Origin: CBDCNP01 sp965222425
GTDB taxonomy: Bacteria; Acidobacteriota; Vicinamibacteria; Marinacidobacterales; DATDRI01
DNA: 64,000 nt
Assembly: GCA_965222425.1 (NCBI GenBank)
Contig: CBDCTW010000022.1
Location: 992,001-1,056,000, forward strand
Reading direction: 5' to 3'
In this document: one piece after another, positions 16,202 through 25,158 of the stretch
Layout of the letters: the number at the start of each line of letters is the position of its first letter
How positions within the stretch are numbered: the stretch's first letter is position 1
Notes under the pieces: model-generated
Told to the model about the DNA's origin: nothing
Databases searched by the model: none
Seen by the model: the letters and a program-made list of their open reading frames with translations, nothing else
Made by a program: the position numbers and the translations under genes

Positions 16202-16209
16202 CTGCTGCG
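16125..16209 (+). repeat. 85-bp degenerate repeat, copy 1 (contains CGCTACGTAGCG)
   Basis: Begins TGACAGCTTTCGTGC and ends CTGCTGCG. It aligns along its length with 34813-34893, apart from one 4-base length difference. Both copies hold a 12-bp perfect palindrome, CGCTACGTAGCG here (16188-16199) and CGCTAGCTAGCG there. It leads into the HNH-family relic, so it may be the 5' part of that gene family. Confidence 0.6.
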
Positions 16210-16935
16210 TTCTCCACCTGACAGCGAGCTGGATCGGTCGGCCAAGAAACTGGTCTGCGCCGAGAAACAAAACGTCGCCCAGCTCATCGCGCATATCGCC
16301 GAGATGTCGAGGCGGAAGGTCGCGCTGGAGCTCGGTTACAAGAGCACGTTATATCTCGTTCGCATCGAACCCAAACCGGTGTTCGAGCCGTCCATCCGAA
16401 GACGCTCCGCCCCGCCGGTGCCCGTGGAGACGGCTCCAGCGGAAAGTCCAGCGGCTCCTCCGCGCGAGTTGACGACGAGCAAGCGCCAGCTGTCGACGAG
16501 CTCGCCCAACATCCTCCAGCCAGCCCGGTCCACTGTGATCAACTTCATGTTCTCGGCCGATCGGAGCTTCAAAGAGAAATTCGAGCGACTGGCCGAAGTC
16601 ATGGGTGCGGAGAATGCGCAAAGGCATATGGCGGAGATCTTGGAGCAAGCTCTCGACATCGCCCTCGAGAAAAAAGACCCAAAAAGGAAGCTCGATCGGC
16701 GGAAGGCGAGGCAAAAGGCCACCAAAGCCACACCTCGTCCGGAGGAGATGTCGGAAAATGTCGCGCCGGGCGTGCCGAGAGTGAAAGACGAGCCGGCCAG
16801 GTCGCGATACATTCCTTCCGAGATAACGGGGCGGAATTCATCCAACGGAAGATCGATAAGAGGCGGAAGATCGATGAAAGGCGGGGGGGTCAGGAAGTAC
16901 TCAAGAACAAGTTACCGCTGCACCGAGCTCCATAG
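16202..16935 (+). pseudogene. internally deleted HNH-endonuclease-family gene
   Basis: One frame reads SELDRSAKKLV, IAHIAEMSRRKVALELGYKS, then jumps to KPVFEPSIRRR, then FMFSADRSFKEKFERLAEVM and MAEILEQALDIALEKKDPKR, ending near RSRYIPSE. These are the N-terminal helix, the linker and the pre-HNH region of the widespread HNH proteins of soil and sponge-associated bacteria. The middle of the helical domain and the HNH motif itself are missing. After RYIPSE the C-terminal end (GAEFIQRK) is found one frame away, to the stop at 16933. At least two deletions and a frameshift are needed, so no nuclease is made. Confidence 0.7.
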
Positions 16936-17074
16936 CGGCTCGCTCACTGCACGAGCGCTGACACGGGGCGTGGCGACGCTGCGTGACTGACTCGTAACTT
17001 GTCACCCGGCGAGGAACTGATAAGCCACTAAACACTCGCCAACAACGCTCGTGTAGCCAAACTCCTTGACGCTC

Positions 17075-17101
17075 GGGCGCTTGCGCCCTTTTCTCCTCTT
17101 T
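17075..17101 (+). terminator. candidate intrinsic terminator
   Basis: GGGCG-CTTG-CGCCC followed by TTTTCTCCTCTTT. It lies between the HNH relic and the livH relic and would end rightward transcripts. Confidence 0.5.
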
Positions 17102-17159
17102 GGTCCAGGTCTTGCCAGAAGAACCAGAAGAGACGTCGGGTCGGGGAGGACCAACACCC

Positions 17160-17828
17160 ATGGATGTTTTTCTTCAAGCCTGCATCAGTGGTTTGGCCCA
17201 GGGCTGCGTTTATGCGCTGGTGGCTCTGGGATTCGTCCTGATCTACAAGGCGACGGAAGTCGCGAACTTCGCTCAGGGCGAGCTCATGATGGTGGGGGCC
17301 TACATCCACTTCTCGCTCGTGGTTTTCGGCGGGCTCGATCCGTTGCTGGCCCTGCCGGTGACGCTCCTTCTCGCGGGACTCGTGGGCGCCACCATCGAAC
17401 GGGTGCTGATCCACCCGCTTGCCGACGAGCCTCCTTTCGTACTGCTGACCGTCACCATCGGTCTCGGGATCCTGCTGCGGGCAACGACGGGGATGATCTG
17501 GTCACACGACACGCACAAGTTCCCGTCGCCCATCCCCGATGCCTCCTATTCCTTGGGTGGGGTCATCGTGTCTTCCGTCGATCTCTGGGCTTTCGGCGCG
17601 ACTGCCATGGTCACCGCCTTGCTCTATATGTTCTTTCACTGGACGCGATTGGGAACCGCAATGCGGGCAGTGGCGCGGAACCGTTACGCCGCGCAACTCA
17701 TGAGGATTCGCGTACAGCGCATCTTCACGCTGACCTGGGCCCTCTCGGCGGCCGTCGCGGCACTCGGGGGCATGGTTCTCGCCGACGCCAGTTATTTGCA
17801 CACCATGACGTGTCGTTTTTGGCGATGA
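17160..17828 (+). pseudogene. livH: livH: branched-chain amino-acid ABC permease, 3'-truncated
   Basis: About 213 residues of a LivH-type permease, starting MDVFLQACISGLAQGC at ATG 17160 with GGGGAGGA 10 bases upstream. It has several hydrophobic helices and the family signature NFAQGELMMVGAY. Intact LivH is about 290 residues. Here the protein breaks off after ALGGMVLADASY where the second IS21-like array begins, which supplies a few foreign codons and a stop. LivM, LivG, LivF and LivK are absent, so no transporter can be assembled. Confidence 0.8.
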
Positions 17829-17869
17829 GCTGTAGTCTGAAGACCATGACCTGCTATTTTTCGCCATGA
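17804..17869 (+). repeat. IS21-like terminal repeat array 2
   Basis: CATGA/GATGA pentamers at 17804, 17824, 17845 and 17865 (spacing 20, 21, 20), with T-rich spacers such as GTGTCGTTTTTGGC. Same spacing and orientation as the array at 15741. It cuts livH, so it marks the end of a lost insertion sequence. Confidence 0.5.
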
Positions 17870-17997
17870 ACGGATCGTGGCATCACCGAAGGCCGCGGAC
17901 TAGATAGAGATAACTCCTTAAGATTAGCCGGCAGCCTCCCTACAGATTACTCGGTCCGGAACGAGTGGCTGCGGCGTCACCAGCTCCTGCCCCCGAT

Positions 17998-18024
17998 TTG
18001 ACATTAGCTTTGGCCTGGGATAAT
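17998..18024 (+). promoter_or_regulatory. promoter of the M23-like lipoprotein gene
   Basis: TTGACA (17998-18003), 15-base spacer, then TGG-GATAAT (extended -10, 18019-18024); a 17-base reading gives TAATTC. It lies 36 bases before the ATG with CAGGAGG in between. Confidence 0.55.
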
Positions 18025-18059
18025 TCAGCTTCAGCGTTTTCGGTCAGGAGGCCCAAACA

Positions 18060-19184
18060 ATGAAAGAATCGACGACCTGGTTCGGCCTATTGAGCTTGCT
18101 GTGCTTGTCGAGTTGCGGCCAGGAGGGAACGTCGGCGGCGAATATCGACGTCACGACGGTTCCATCGGTCGTCTACACGGTCACCGAGGGGATCGCGAAA
18201 CCCGAGGGTGCGACCGCGGATACCCAAGACTTGAGTTGGCTCTTTCATCTGGTCTTCAAATCGCGCGAAGCCGAACCGCTGAGTTTCGACGAAGCGCACA
18301 TCTCCTTCAGGCACGGCGAAGAAACCCTATGGCATGAAGCCCTGTCTCGGGAATATCTCGCACGCATGGAGTGGATCGAAGGAGCCTACCAACTGGATAC
18401 GAGCTATTTTCTCGACAACGTGATGTTCGGAAAAGAAGTGGCGACCGAGCCGGAGCTACCGGCTGAAGAAAGCGTCACCTGGGTCCGAATTCCTTTCGTG
18501 CGACCCGCCTACGCGGACATCGACAATATCCACCTCATGTTCCATCTTCGAGACGGCCGGGGAGCGGTGCGAACGGTCGAGCACTCGATCCCGCTGACGC
18601 GCCACGAGCAGCACGTGAAGCTGCGGCTTCCCTTCTCCGGAGCCTGGGCGGTCGTCAAGGGAAACGACGTCAACTCGGGCCACCGCCGCACCGGTTTTCG
18701 AAACCTCACCACCATGGGTTGGGATTTCGCCAGGGCCGACGGGGAGAGCTTCGGCGAATCCGTGCTCGCGGCCGGTGATGGTGTCATCGTCGACGTGCGC
18801 AACGATATCGAAGACTACGGTCGCGGCGAGACGCCGCCTCGCAAGCGCCTGGAAGAGGACGGAGATGTATTCGCGGGAAACCTCGTCACCATCGATCATG
18901 GTAACGGCGAATACACGTTAGCCTGCCACCTGGCACCGGGAAGCGTGACGGTGGTGGTCGGAGACCCCGTGACGGCAGGACAAGCTATCGGAAAAGTTGG
19001 AAAGGCAGGCCTCGTTCACTTCAACATGATGAACGACGGCGAATGGCTCGAGGCCCACGGCGTCCCATCGCTCTTCAGTGATTTCGAGCGCGTCCTTCCG
19101 GGCACCAATCCCCAGCGCATCGAAAGAGGTAATCCAAGGACGGGCTGGCTCGTGGCTCCCGTGGAGGGAGCTCCTACGTCGTAG
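18060..19184 (+). CDS. M23-like peptidase-fold lipoprotein, catalytic His lost
   Basis: A 374-residue lipoprotein (signal peptide to LSSCGQ; Cys19). The N-terminal 200 residues form an all-beta domain shared with the paralog at 57636 (TQDLSWLFHLVF, MEWIEG, SVTWVRIPF). The C-terminal part is an M23/LytM fold with GHRRTG...GWDF and LACHL. In the paralog the last motif is YPHIHFNLM; here it is shortened to GLVHFNMM, so the first His of HxH is gone with four flanking residues. A zinc site may persist but cutting activity is doubtful, as in regulatory LytM factors. CAGGAGG at 18045-18051 supports ATG 18060. A broken cupin gene follows after 11 bases. Confidence 0.75.
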   Translation: MKESTTWFGLLSLLCLSSCGQEGTSAANIDVTTVPSVVYTVTEGIAKPEGATADTQDLSWLFHLVFKSREAEPLSFDEAHISFRHGEETLWHEALSREYLARMEWIEGAYQLDTSYFLDNVMFGKEVATEPELPAEESVTWVRIPFVRPAYADIDNIHLMFHLRDGRGAVRTVEHSIPLTRHEQHVKLRLPFSGAWAVVKGNDVNSGHRRTGFRNLTTMGWDFARADGESFGESVLAAGDGVIVDVRNDIEDYGRGETPPRKRLEEDGDVFAGNLVTIDHGNGEYTLACHLAPGSVTVVVGDPVTAGQAIGKVGKAGLVHFNMMNDGEWLEAHGVPSLFSDFERVLPGTNPQRIERGNPRTGWLVAPVEGAPTS

Positions 19185-19195
19185 GAAGGAGGCAC

Positions 19196-19604
19196 ATGGG
19201 ACATAAACACGTTCGCGTAGCGGTCGATGATCTGCCGTGGGAACCGTGGGATCTTTATTTCAAGGGTGCACCCCCCAATCCCGAGAGCGGCGAGTACGGT
19301 GGCTGGGTGCAAAGTCCTACGACGGCCCGAAGGCGAGGACACACACTGGACGTTCTTGCTGAAGCTCGTCCCGCCGGCCGGGAAGAAAGTGCGGTTCGTG
19401 GCCATCGCCGGGAGCAACGAAGAAGGTTATCTCTTGTCACGCAGTGCGATCGATGCTCAGGGACGTCGTACCCTACAGGCGGGCAGTTATCTGTTTCACC
19501 GTGCGGGGGCTCCACATGCCGGCTTCTTGGACGAGGAGCATCTGGTCCTGGTGCACTACGACGGCGATCCGGACATCGTTCAGGAATTCGAGGTCGTGGA
19601 CTGA
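19196..19604 (+). pseudogene. frameshifted cupin-like gene
   Basis: AAGGAGG precedes ATG 19196. The first frame gives MGHKHVRVAVDDLPWEPWD and KGAPPNPESGEYGGW, then loses sense near 19310. From about 19310 another frame continues GEDTHWTFLLKLVPP, FRAGAPHAGF-like sequence (YLFHRAGAPHAGF) and ends HYDGDPDIVQEFEVVD at 19604. Together they make one protein of about 135 residues with a cupin pattern (conserved His in HRAGAPH). A single net indel around 19305-19325 separates the halves: either a real mutation or a sequencing error. Confidence 0.6.
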
Positions 19605-20044
19605 GAGGCCGGAATAGGGAGCGTCATCCCGTCCCTACTGTTCCGTTGCCCGCACCGTCGGGTACTCGATGCCTAGCTGCTCGAGGTAGGTGTCGTACTT
19701 CGACGGGTCGTAGTAGTACTTCCGCATCTCCTCGCGGAACTCGGCCATAGTTCCGGTGTTCAAGTGGACGGCGGGCGAGTCAGACTCCTGAATGAAAGGC
19801 GTGTATTTCACGTCCTTTGTCTGCACGTCATTGAAGTAACTCCAGGCGGCTCCAACCTTCTCGGGATCGAGAAAGAAGTCGAGGGCAGTCAACGCCAGCA
19901 CCTTGGCGCCAGCGGTTGAGCCTTTGTGCGCGATCGGCGTCGCCATCGCCACGGCGCTCGACCAGTGGTGGCCGCCACCCCCCGTTGCGAAGTTGGCCGG
20001 GTAGCGAAGCGTCACGGTCGGTACCAACCAGGACACGTCGCCGA

Positions 20045-21504
20045 GGGGATGTCCCGCCGGATGTTGAATTTGGGGTAGCTGCGGCTCCTTGGCCGGCCTA
20101 AGAATAGGTCTGCCAATAAACCGTCTCCAGAGGGGGACAAGGAGCCACCAATGCCTAGGAAATCAAAGAAGCCAGTAAGAAAGCAAACGCACTCGCCTAC
20201 GGGCAAGGTAGTTGGCCAAGTCGGTCAGATACTGCTACCGATGATAGCTGGGATCGCGGCCACGAAGGCGGATCTGACGGAATGGGTGTACGAGCAAGGA
20301 CTGACAGCTCTGCACCTACTGCTCAGAGAGGACGCCGAGGAGATCGCGGGGCTCAAGGGCAAGCACGAGAAGGAGCGAACTCATAACCACTGGGGGAGCA
20401 CGAACGGAGAGCTGAGCTTCGGTGGTCGTCGCATCCAAGTGTCGCGACCTCGAGTTCGCTCGAAGTCGGGCGCGGAGGCGTCGCTTCCACACTTCGAAGC
20501 CTTCCGCGAAGAAGACCCGCTTCCAGAGCGAGTGTTGAATCAGATCTTGGTGGGGGTATCGACCCGAAATTACGAATCGAGTCTGGACAAACCCGCGGCC
20601 AAGTTGAAGTCTCGTGGCACGAGTAAGAGTGCCGCCAGCCGTCACCTCGTGAGCCAGACGACTAAGAAGCTCGAGGAATACCTGTCTCGGCGGCTAGAGG
20701 AGTTCGAGCTTGCGGCACTGATGCTGGATGGCCTTGAGGTGGCCGGACAGACCGTCGTCGTAACTCTAGGTATCACAATAGATGGAACGAAGGTGCCCCT
20801 GGGTATATGGCTGGGCTCGACGGAGAACTCTCGGGTGTGCACCGCGATGTTGCAGGACCTTCTCGAGCGAGGCTTGCGCGTCGATGAGTCGATTCTCTGC
20901 GTAGTGGACGGAGGCAAAGGCATCCGCAAGGCACTCGTCGACGTTTTGGGGGACCTCGCGGTCATCCAAAGGTGCCTGATCCATAAACTCCGAAATCTTC
21001 GCTCGTACCTTCCCAAGTCTCGTCACGCCTACGTGCTCCAGACGATGAAGGAAGCCTACAAGTGCAAGAGTGCCGACAAGGCGCGCAAGCGACTTCAGGC
21101 ATTGGTGTCGTGGCTCGAGCGAAACGGCTACGACGAAGCTGCCGGAAGCCTTCGTGAAGGGATGGAAGAAACACTCACGGTCGTGAAGCTCGCGCCGCCC
21201 GCCTTACTTCGCCAGTCTCTTGCCACGACGAACGCCATTGAGAATCTCAACGGAACCATTCGCAGAGTATCGAGAAACGTCAAGCGTTGGAAGAGTCCTT
21301 CCATGGTTCGCCGATGGACCGCTCTTGGCGTCGTCACCGCGCAGAAAAAGTTCCGGCGTATCAAAGGCTATCGCCATATGGGCGCTCTCGTTCACGCGCT
21401 TAGAAGCAAACAGAAATCTCTTGACAGCGATGAGTTTGCTGCCTAAGAGTATTCACAGGTGCCGCCGCTACCCGACCAAATTCAACAGCGGCCGGGACAT
21501 CCCC
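20045..21504 (+). mobile_element. IS256-family element type A, copy 1 (1460 bp)
   Basis: The ends are imperfect inverted repeats beginning GGGGATGTCCCG and sharing TGTTGAATTTGG and GGGTAGC-GCGGC. It is flanked by an exact 8-bp target duplication GTCGCCGA (20037-20044 and 21505-21512). One intact transposase gene fills it. Nearly identical copies lie at 50047 and 53067. The target is an AbgB-like gene. Confidence 0.93.
20151..21446 (+). CDS. IS256-family (Mutator-type) transposase, type A copy 1
   Basis: A 431-residue DDE transposase. The catalytic triad regions are LMLDGLEV (first Asp), VVDGGKG (second Asp) and TTNAIENLNGTIRR (Glu), with the zinc-like QRC-x-IHK element between, here CLIHK. 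A basic N-terminus (PRKSKKPVRKQ) should bind the terminal repeats. Copies 2 and 3 differ at a handful of residues, e.g. Gln for Leu in CQIHK. No lesion is visible, so this copy is probably active. Confidence 0.93.
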   Translation: MPRKSKKPVRKQTHSPTGKVVGQVGQILLPMIAGIAATKADLTEWVYEQGLTALHLLLREDAEEIAGLKGKHEKERTHNHWGSTNGELSFGGRRIQVSRPRVRSKSGAEASLPHFEAFREEDPLPERVLNQILVGVSTRNYESSLDKPAAKLKSRGTSKSAASRHLVSQTTKKLEEYLSRRLEEFELAALMLDGLEVAGQTVVVTLGITIDGTKVPLGIWLGSTENSRVCTAMLQDLLERGLRVDESILCVVDGGKGIRKALVDVLGDLAVIQRCLIHKLRNLRSYLPKSRHAYVLQTMKEAYKCKSADKARKRLQALVSWLERNGYDEAAGSLREGMEETLTVVKLAPPALLRQSLATTNAIENLNGTIRRVSRNVKRWKSPSMVRRWTALGVVTAQKKFRRIKGYRHMGALVHALRSKQKSLDSDEFAA

Positions 21505-22768
21505 GTCGCCGATATCGTCCGAGCCTCCTCCAGTGCGAGGTTTCGGAGCCGGCCCACGGATCTTCGTGAGCTCGGTCCGGAGACCGGCAACACCAGACCA
21601 CGGGCCGCGGTTTTCCTCCTCCGGGTCGAATCCCATCTCCGCCTGTAGAGCCAGGGCCAACGCCACGTCCGCCTCGCTCCACTCCGGCAGACCGACCTGT
21701 ACGATATTCTCGTACATCGTCTCGGCGATCACCTTGTTGAAGTGCCTCGGCCATGCGGACCCCAGGATTTGCAACTCCACCTCGGTGTCGGTCATCGCCG
21801 CGGCAGCCTGGCTGATCGTCTCTCCGATGTCGAAGAGGCGCTTGATATGGTCGTAATCGAGCTCGCGGTAAAAGTACCAGACCGATGCCAGCGGAGGCAC
21901 AACGTTCGGCTGATCGCCGCCGTTGGTGATCACGTAGTGGATGCGAGTGGGAAGACGGAGGTGCTCGCGACGAAAGTTCCACGCCGTGTTCATCAGCTCG
22001 ACTGCATCGAGCGCGCTTCGACCACGCCAGGGAGCACCGGCGCCGTGCGCCGCTTTGCCTGTAAAGGTGTGCTCCACCGAGACCAATCCGCTTCCAGCAG
22101 CGTCGCCCCAGCTCACGTTGAGGTTGTGACTGACGTGAGTGAACAAAACCATGTCCACGACATCGAACAGACGCTCCCGCACGAGGTAGGCTTTGGTAGC
22201 CACCAACTCTTCTGCAACTCCCGGCCACAGCATCAAGGTACCGGGGATGCTCTCTCGCTCCATGATCTCTTTGAGCACCAGGGCCGCCGTGACGTTGACG
22301 GCCTGGCCGGAGTTGTGCCCCTCACCGTGACCCGGAGCTCCTTCGATGATCGGAGAGTGGTATGCCACCCCCGGTTTCTGAGAGGCTTTGGGGATGCCGT
22401 CGATGTCGCTGCCGAACGAGATCACCGGTTTGCCCGATCCCCAACGCGCCACCCAAGCAGTGGGAATGCCGGCGACTCCTCGCTCCACGCTGAAGCCGTT
22501 CTCCTCGAGGATCCGCGTCACGAAACGGGACGTTTCAATTTCTTGAAAACCGAGCTCACCGAAACTGAAGATGCTGTCGACCATCACCTGGGTGAGCTTG
22601 GCCCGGTTCTCCACCTCGACGAGAGCCTCTTTCTTGAGACGTTCGAGCCGGTCATCGGACGCAGCTACCGCGGGGGACGCTGCGACCGCGGCTTGGCTCA
22701 GCAAGGCAATCCCCATCGGCATCGCCCATCGCACGAGCATCGGGCCTCCTCTCATCTATGGTAAGCAG

Positions 22769-23668
22769 TCACGCCGCCTGACCGACAGGAGCTGGAGCTT
22801 TCCGCTTGCCAATCGCAAAGCCCGCCACCGCAAGGAGGCTCAAGAAAATCGCCACCACGATGGAAACCTGAAGATATCCCAGGACGTGTTGCGACTGAGA
22901 CATGTCGGCTGGCTGGAAGCCTTGGCCGGGCGCGTGGAAGTAGTTGACAACACGTAAGCCTTCCGTCACCGCGATGCCGTACACGACCAGCAAAGTGAAG
23001 CATGCTGCCATCATCACACCCACCAAGACCATGTGGCCATAGCCGCCGAAACCGCGGGCGGGAGCGCGGTAACCGTAATAGAAAGCCAAGCCCATCGCCA
23101 ACAGTGTGAGGCTGGTCAGCCAGGTTCCGATGGCGTAAGGAACCCCTAGTGCTCCCACCAACATCCGCAAGACGGCCACGGACGCCAGCAGCAAGAAAGC
23201 GCTTCGCAAGTATCCCAGGGACCGTGAGAGCAAGAAGCCGAGACTGGCAATGCCCAACGACAAGACAACCGAGAACCCGAGGACGATGAGCTGTCCGACG
23301 ATGTGATCTCCGATTCCCATGCCGGCCGGCGCGTTCCCGGCCCGCGGGGCATGGAACCAACCGTGAATACCGCCGAAACCCTCGACCAGTATCGCCAAGA
23401 TGATGAAACCGTACATCGTCGCCGACAATAAGAAGGCGACGGGGAGCAAGTGGCGATACCCTCCAAAGCCGCTGGCCTTCGCTCGCTGACCGTAGATGAG
23501 CGCCGCGAGCGCGGTGACAATCGTCATGCTGACCAGATGGGTAGCGCGATCATAGGGAACGCCCGAAGCCCCCACGATGAACCGAAGGACTCCCATGGCG
23601 AGTATGGCGATGATGCCGGTACGGACGAAGTGCAGATAATCGGAGAGGCTCTTACCAAATAAAGACAT
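22769..23668 (-). CDS. internally duplicated integral membrane protein of unknown function
   Basis: A 299-residue membrane protein with about eight hydrophobic helices. Its two halves are clear repeats: LRFIVGASGVPY ... GFGGYRHLLPVAF ... HAPRAGN matches LRMLVGALGVPY ... GFGGYGHMVLVGV ... HAPGQGF. Each unit (about 135 residues) has helix, GVPY, two helices around GFGGY-x-H, and an HAPxxG loop before the last helix. The conserved His (GGYxH, FHAP) and Gly hint at metal or haem binding, but that is inference; I do not recognise the family. A strong GGAGGTGAG precedes ATG 23668. The AbgB-like gene follows on the same strand. Confidence 0.8.
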   Translation of the reverse strand: MSLFGKSLSDYLHFVRTGIIAILAMGVLRFIVGASGVPYDRATHLVSMTIVTALAALIYGQRAKASGFGGYRHLLPVAFLLSATMYGFIILAILVEGFGGIHGWFHAPRAGNAPAGMGIGDHIVGQLIVLGFSVVLSLGIASLGFLLSRSLGYLRSAFLLLASVAVLRMLVGALGVPYAIGTWLTSLTLLAMGLAFYYGYRAPARGFGGYGHMVLVGVMMAACFTLLVVYGIAVTEGLRVVNYFHAPGQGFQPADMSQSQHVLGYLQVSIVVAIFLSLLAVAGFAIGKRKAPAPVGQAA

Positions 23669-23760
23669 GACTCACCTCCGGAAAGAATAGCGTCACAGTC
23701 GGCGCCGAGTATACCCTGACCGTGCCCGTCAATCCCGTGACAATTCGCGCGGGAGAGTTT

Positions 23761-25158
23761 CTACGGGGCCTTGCGATCGGACTCCGACAACTCCGAAAGG
23801 TGACAGAGGAACCGGATGTAGGTTTCGATGCCTCGGAAGAAATTGGGCAGGTGGTGCTTCTCGTTCGGTCCGTGAATCCCGTCGGTAGGCATGGCAAATC
23901 CCAGGAGCACCAACTCGGAGGCAAGAACGCTTTGCAACAAACCAACCACCGGGACACTTCCGCCTTCCCTCCTAAAGATCGGCGAAACCCCCCAGACCTC
24001 TTCTAAGGAGATGGCCGCGGCCCGAATGGCGTTCGAGTCGAGTCTTACCTCGGACGCTGGCGCGTGGTGTAGCTCCCGAAGCTCCCACGACACCGTCGCG
24101 GGCGCGTTCCGACGGAGGTACTCCGAAAGTTGTTGGTAAACCGCGCCGCTGTCCTGGTTGGGTACTAACCGGGTCGAGATCTTCGCCGACGCTCGGGCCG
24201 GAATCACCGTCTTCGCGCCTTCACCGGTGAATCCGCCGGTTACCCCACAAATTTCGAGGGTAGGACGCGTACCGACTCTTTCGAGCGTCGAATAGCCTTT
24301 TTCGCCCCAAAGGGCGCGGACGCCCGTCTCCTCTTTCCACTCTTCGTCGGAATACGGAGCTCGAAGAAGCTCCTCGCGCTCCTTCGCGCTCAAGTCCCGA
24401 ACTTTGTCGTAGAAACCCGGCAGCGTCACACGACCGTCCTCGTCGTGCATCCCGGCGATGAGGTCGCAAAGTACCTGGAGAGGATTCTGAACCGACCCCC
24501 CAAACACACCGGAGTGCAGATCTTTCTTGGGACCCCGCACTTCGAGCTCGTAGAACGCGTTGCCTCGTAACGAAATATCGAGGCCGGGAAGATCCGCTCG
24601 CTCGATCGGTGAGTCGCAGACCAAAACCGCATCGCAATCGAGCTTCTCCCGGTATTGGTCGAGGAAACCGGGAAGCCCGGGCGAGCCGATCTCTTCCTCC
24701 CCTTCCCAAAGGAGTTTCAAGTTCACCGGGAGCCCACCTTGCTCCATCAAGGCCTCTACCGCCTGGAGAAAAGAGATGATCTGTCCTTTCATATCCGCGG
24801 CTCCGCGCGCGAAGATGTCTTCGCCACGAATCGTAGGTTGAAACGGTTCACTCGTCCATTCGTCGAGAGGGTCGACCGGCTGGACATCGTAGTGGCCGTA
24901 CACGACTACCGTCGGCTTGCCGGGAGCCTTCAGCCACTCGCCATAGACGACCGGGTGGCGGTCGGTGGGTACGATCTCGACGCTGTCGAAACCGAGAACG
25001 CGCAACCGGTTCGCTAACCAATCTGCTGCGCGTTGAATGTCTGGTTGATGTTCGCTCAGAGTAGAAATGCTCGGTATCGAAAGAAGCTCCTTCAGCTGGG
25101 CGAGGTGGCCCTTACGGTTTTTTCTGGCCGAGTCGATCGCGGAGTCGATTGCCGTCAC
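23761..25158 (-). CDS. M20 family dipeptidase / deacylase (ArgE-DapE-type)
   Basis: A 465-residue cytoplasmic M20 metallopeptidase. Metal site motifs are YGHYDVQP (His and bridging Asp region) and GEEEIGSPG (catalytic Glu-Glu), with SLRGNAFYELEVRGP starting the dimerisation domain and the late HGPNEKHHL metal His. Members hydrolyse dipeptides or N-acyl amino acids. The best start is GTG 25158, overlapping the hyuB stop as GTGA, which implies translational coupling; TTG 25179 is also in frame. It is the last gene of a hyuA-hyuB-M20 operon, consistent with opening a cyclic amide and then hydrolysing the product. Confidence 0.87.
   Translation of the reverse strand: MTAIDSAIDSARKNRKGHLAQLKELLSIPSISTLSEHQPDIQRAADWLANRLRVLGFDSVEIVPTDRHPVVYGEWLKAPGKPTVVVYGHYDVQPVDPLDEWTSEPFQPTIRGEDIFARGAADMKGQIISFLQAVEALMEQGGLPVNLKLLWEGEEEIGSPGLPGFLDQYREKLDCDAVLVCDSPIERADLPGLDISLRGNAFYELEVRGPKKDLHSGVFGGSVQNPLQVLCDLIAGMHDEDGRVTLPGFYDKVRDLSAKEREELLRAPYSDEEWKEETGVRALWGEKGYSTLERVGTRPTLEICGVTGGFTGEGAKTVIPARASAKISTRLVPNQDSGAVYQQLSEYLRRNAPATVSWELRELHHAPASEVRLDSNAIRAAAISLEEVWGVSPIFRREGGSVPVVGLLQSVLASELVLLGFAMPTDGIHGPNEKHHLPNFFRGIETYIRFLCHLSELSESDRKAP

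Larger units (their letters stand above)
19635..22740 (-). pseudogene. AbgB-like M20 amidohydrolase split by an insertion sequence
   Basis: An exported M20-family amidohydrolase of the p-aminobenzoyl-glutamate hydrolase (AbgB) type. The 5' part runs 22740 to 21505: signal peptide, SFGELGFQEIETS, SDIDGIPKASQKPG, GHGEGHNSG (metal His) and EELVATKAYLV. The 3' part runs 20036 to 19635 (VSWLVPTVTLRYPANF to the stop). Removing 20037-21504 (the IS plus one target duplication) restores the frame exactly, DIGD|VSWLVP, giving about 545 residues. The insertion is therefore recent and clean. GAGGAGG supports ATG 22740. It follows the duplicated membrane-protein gene by 28 bases, presumably one transcript. 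Confidence 0.88.
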
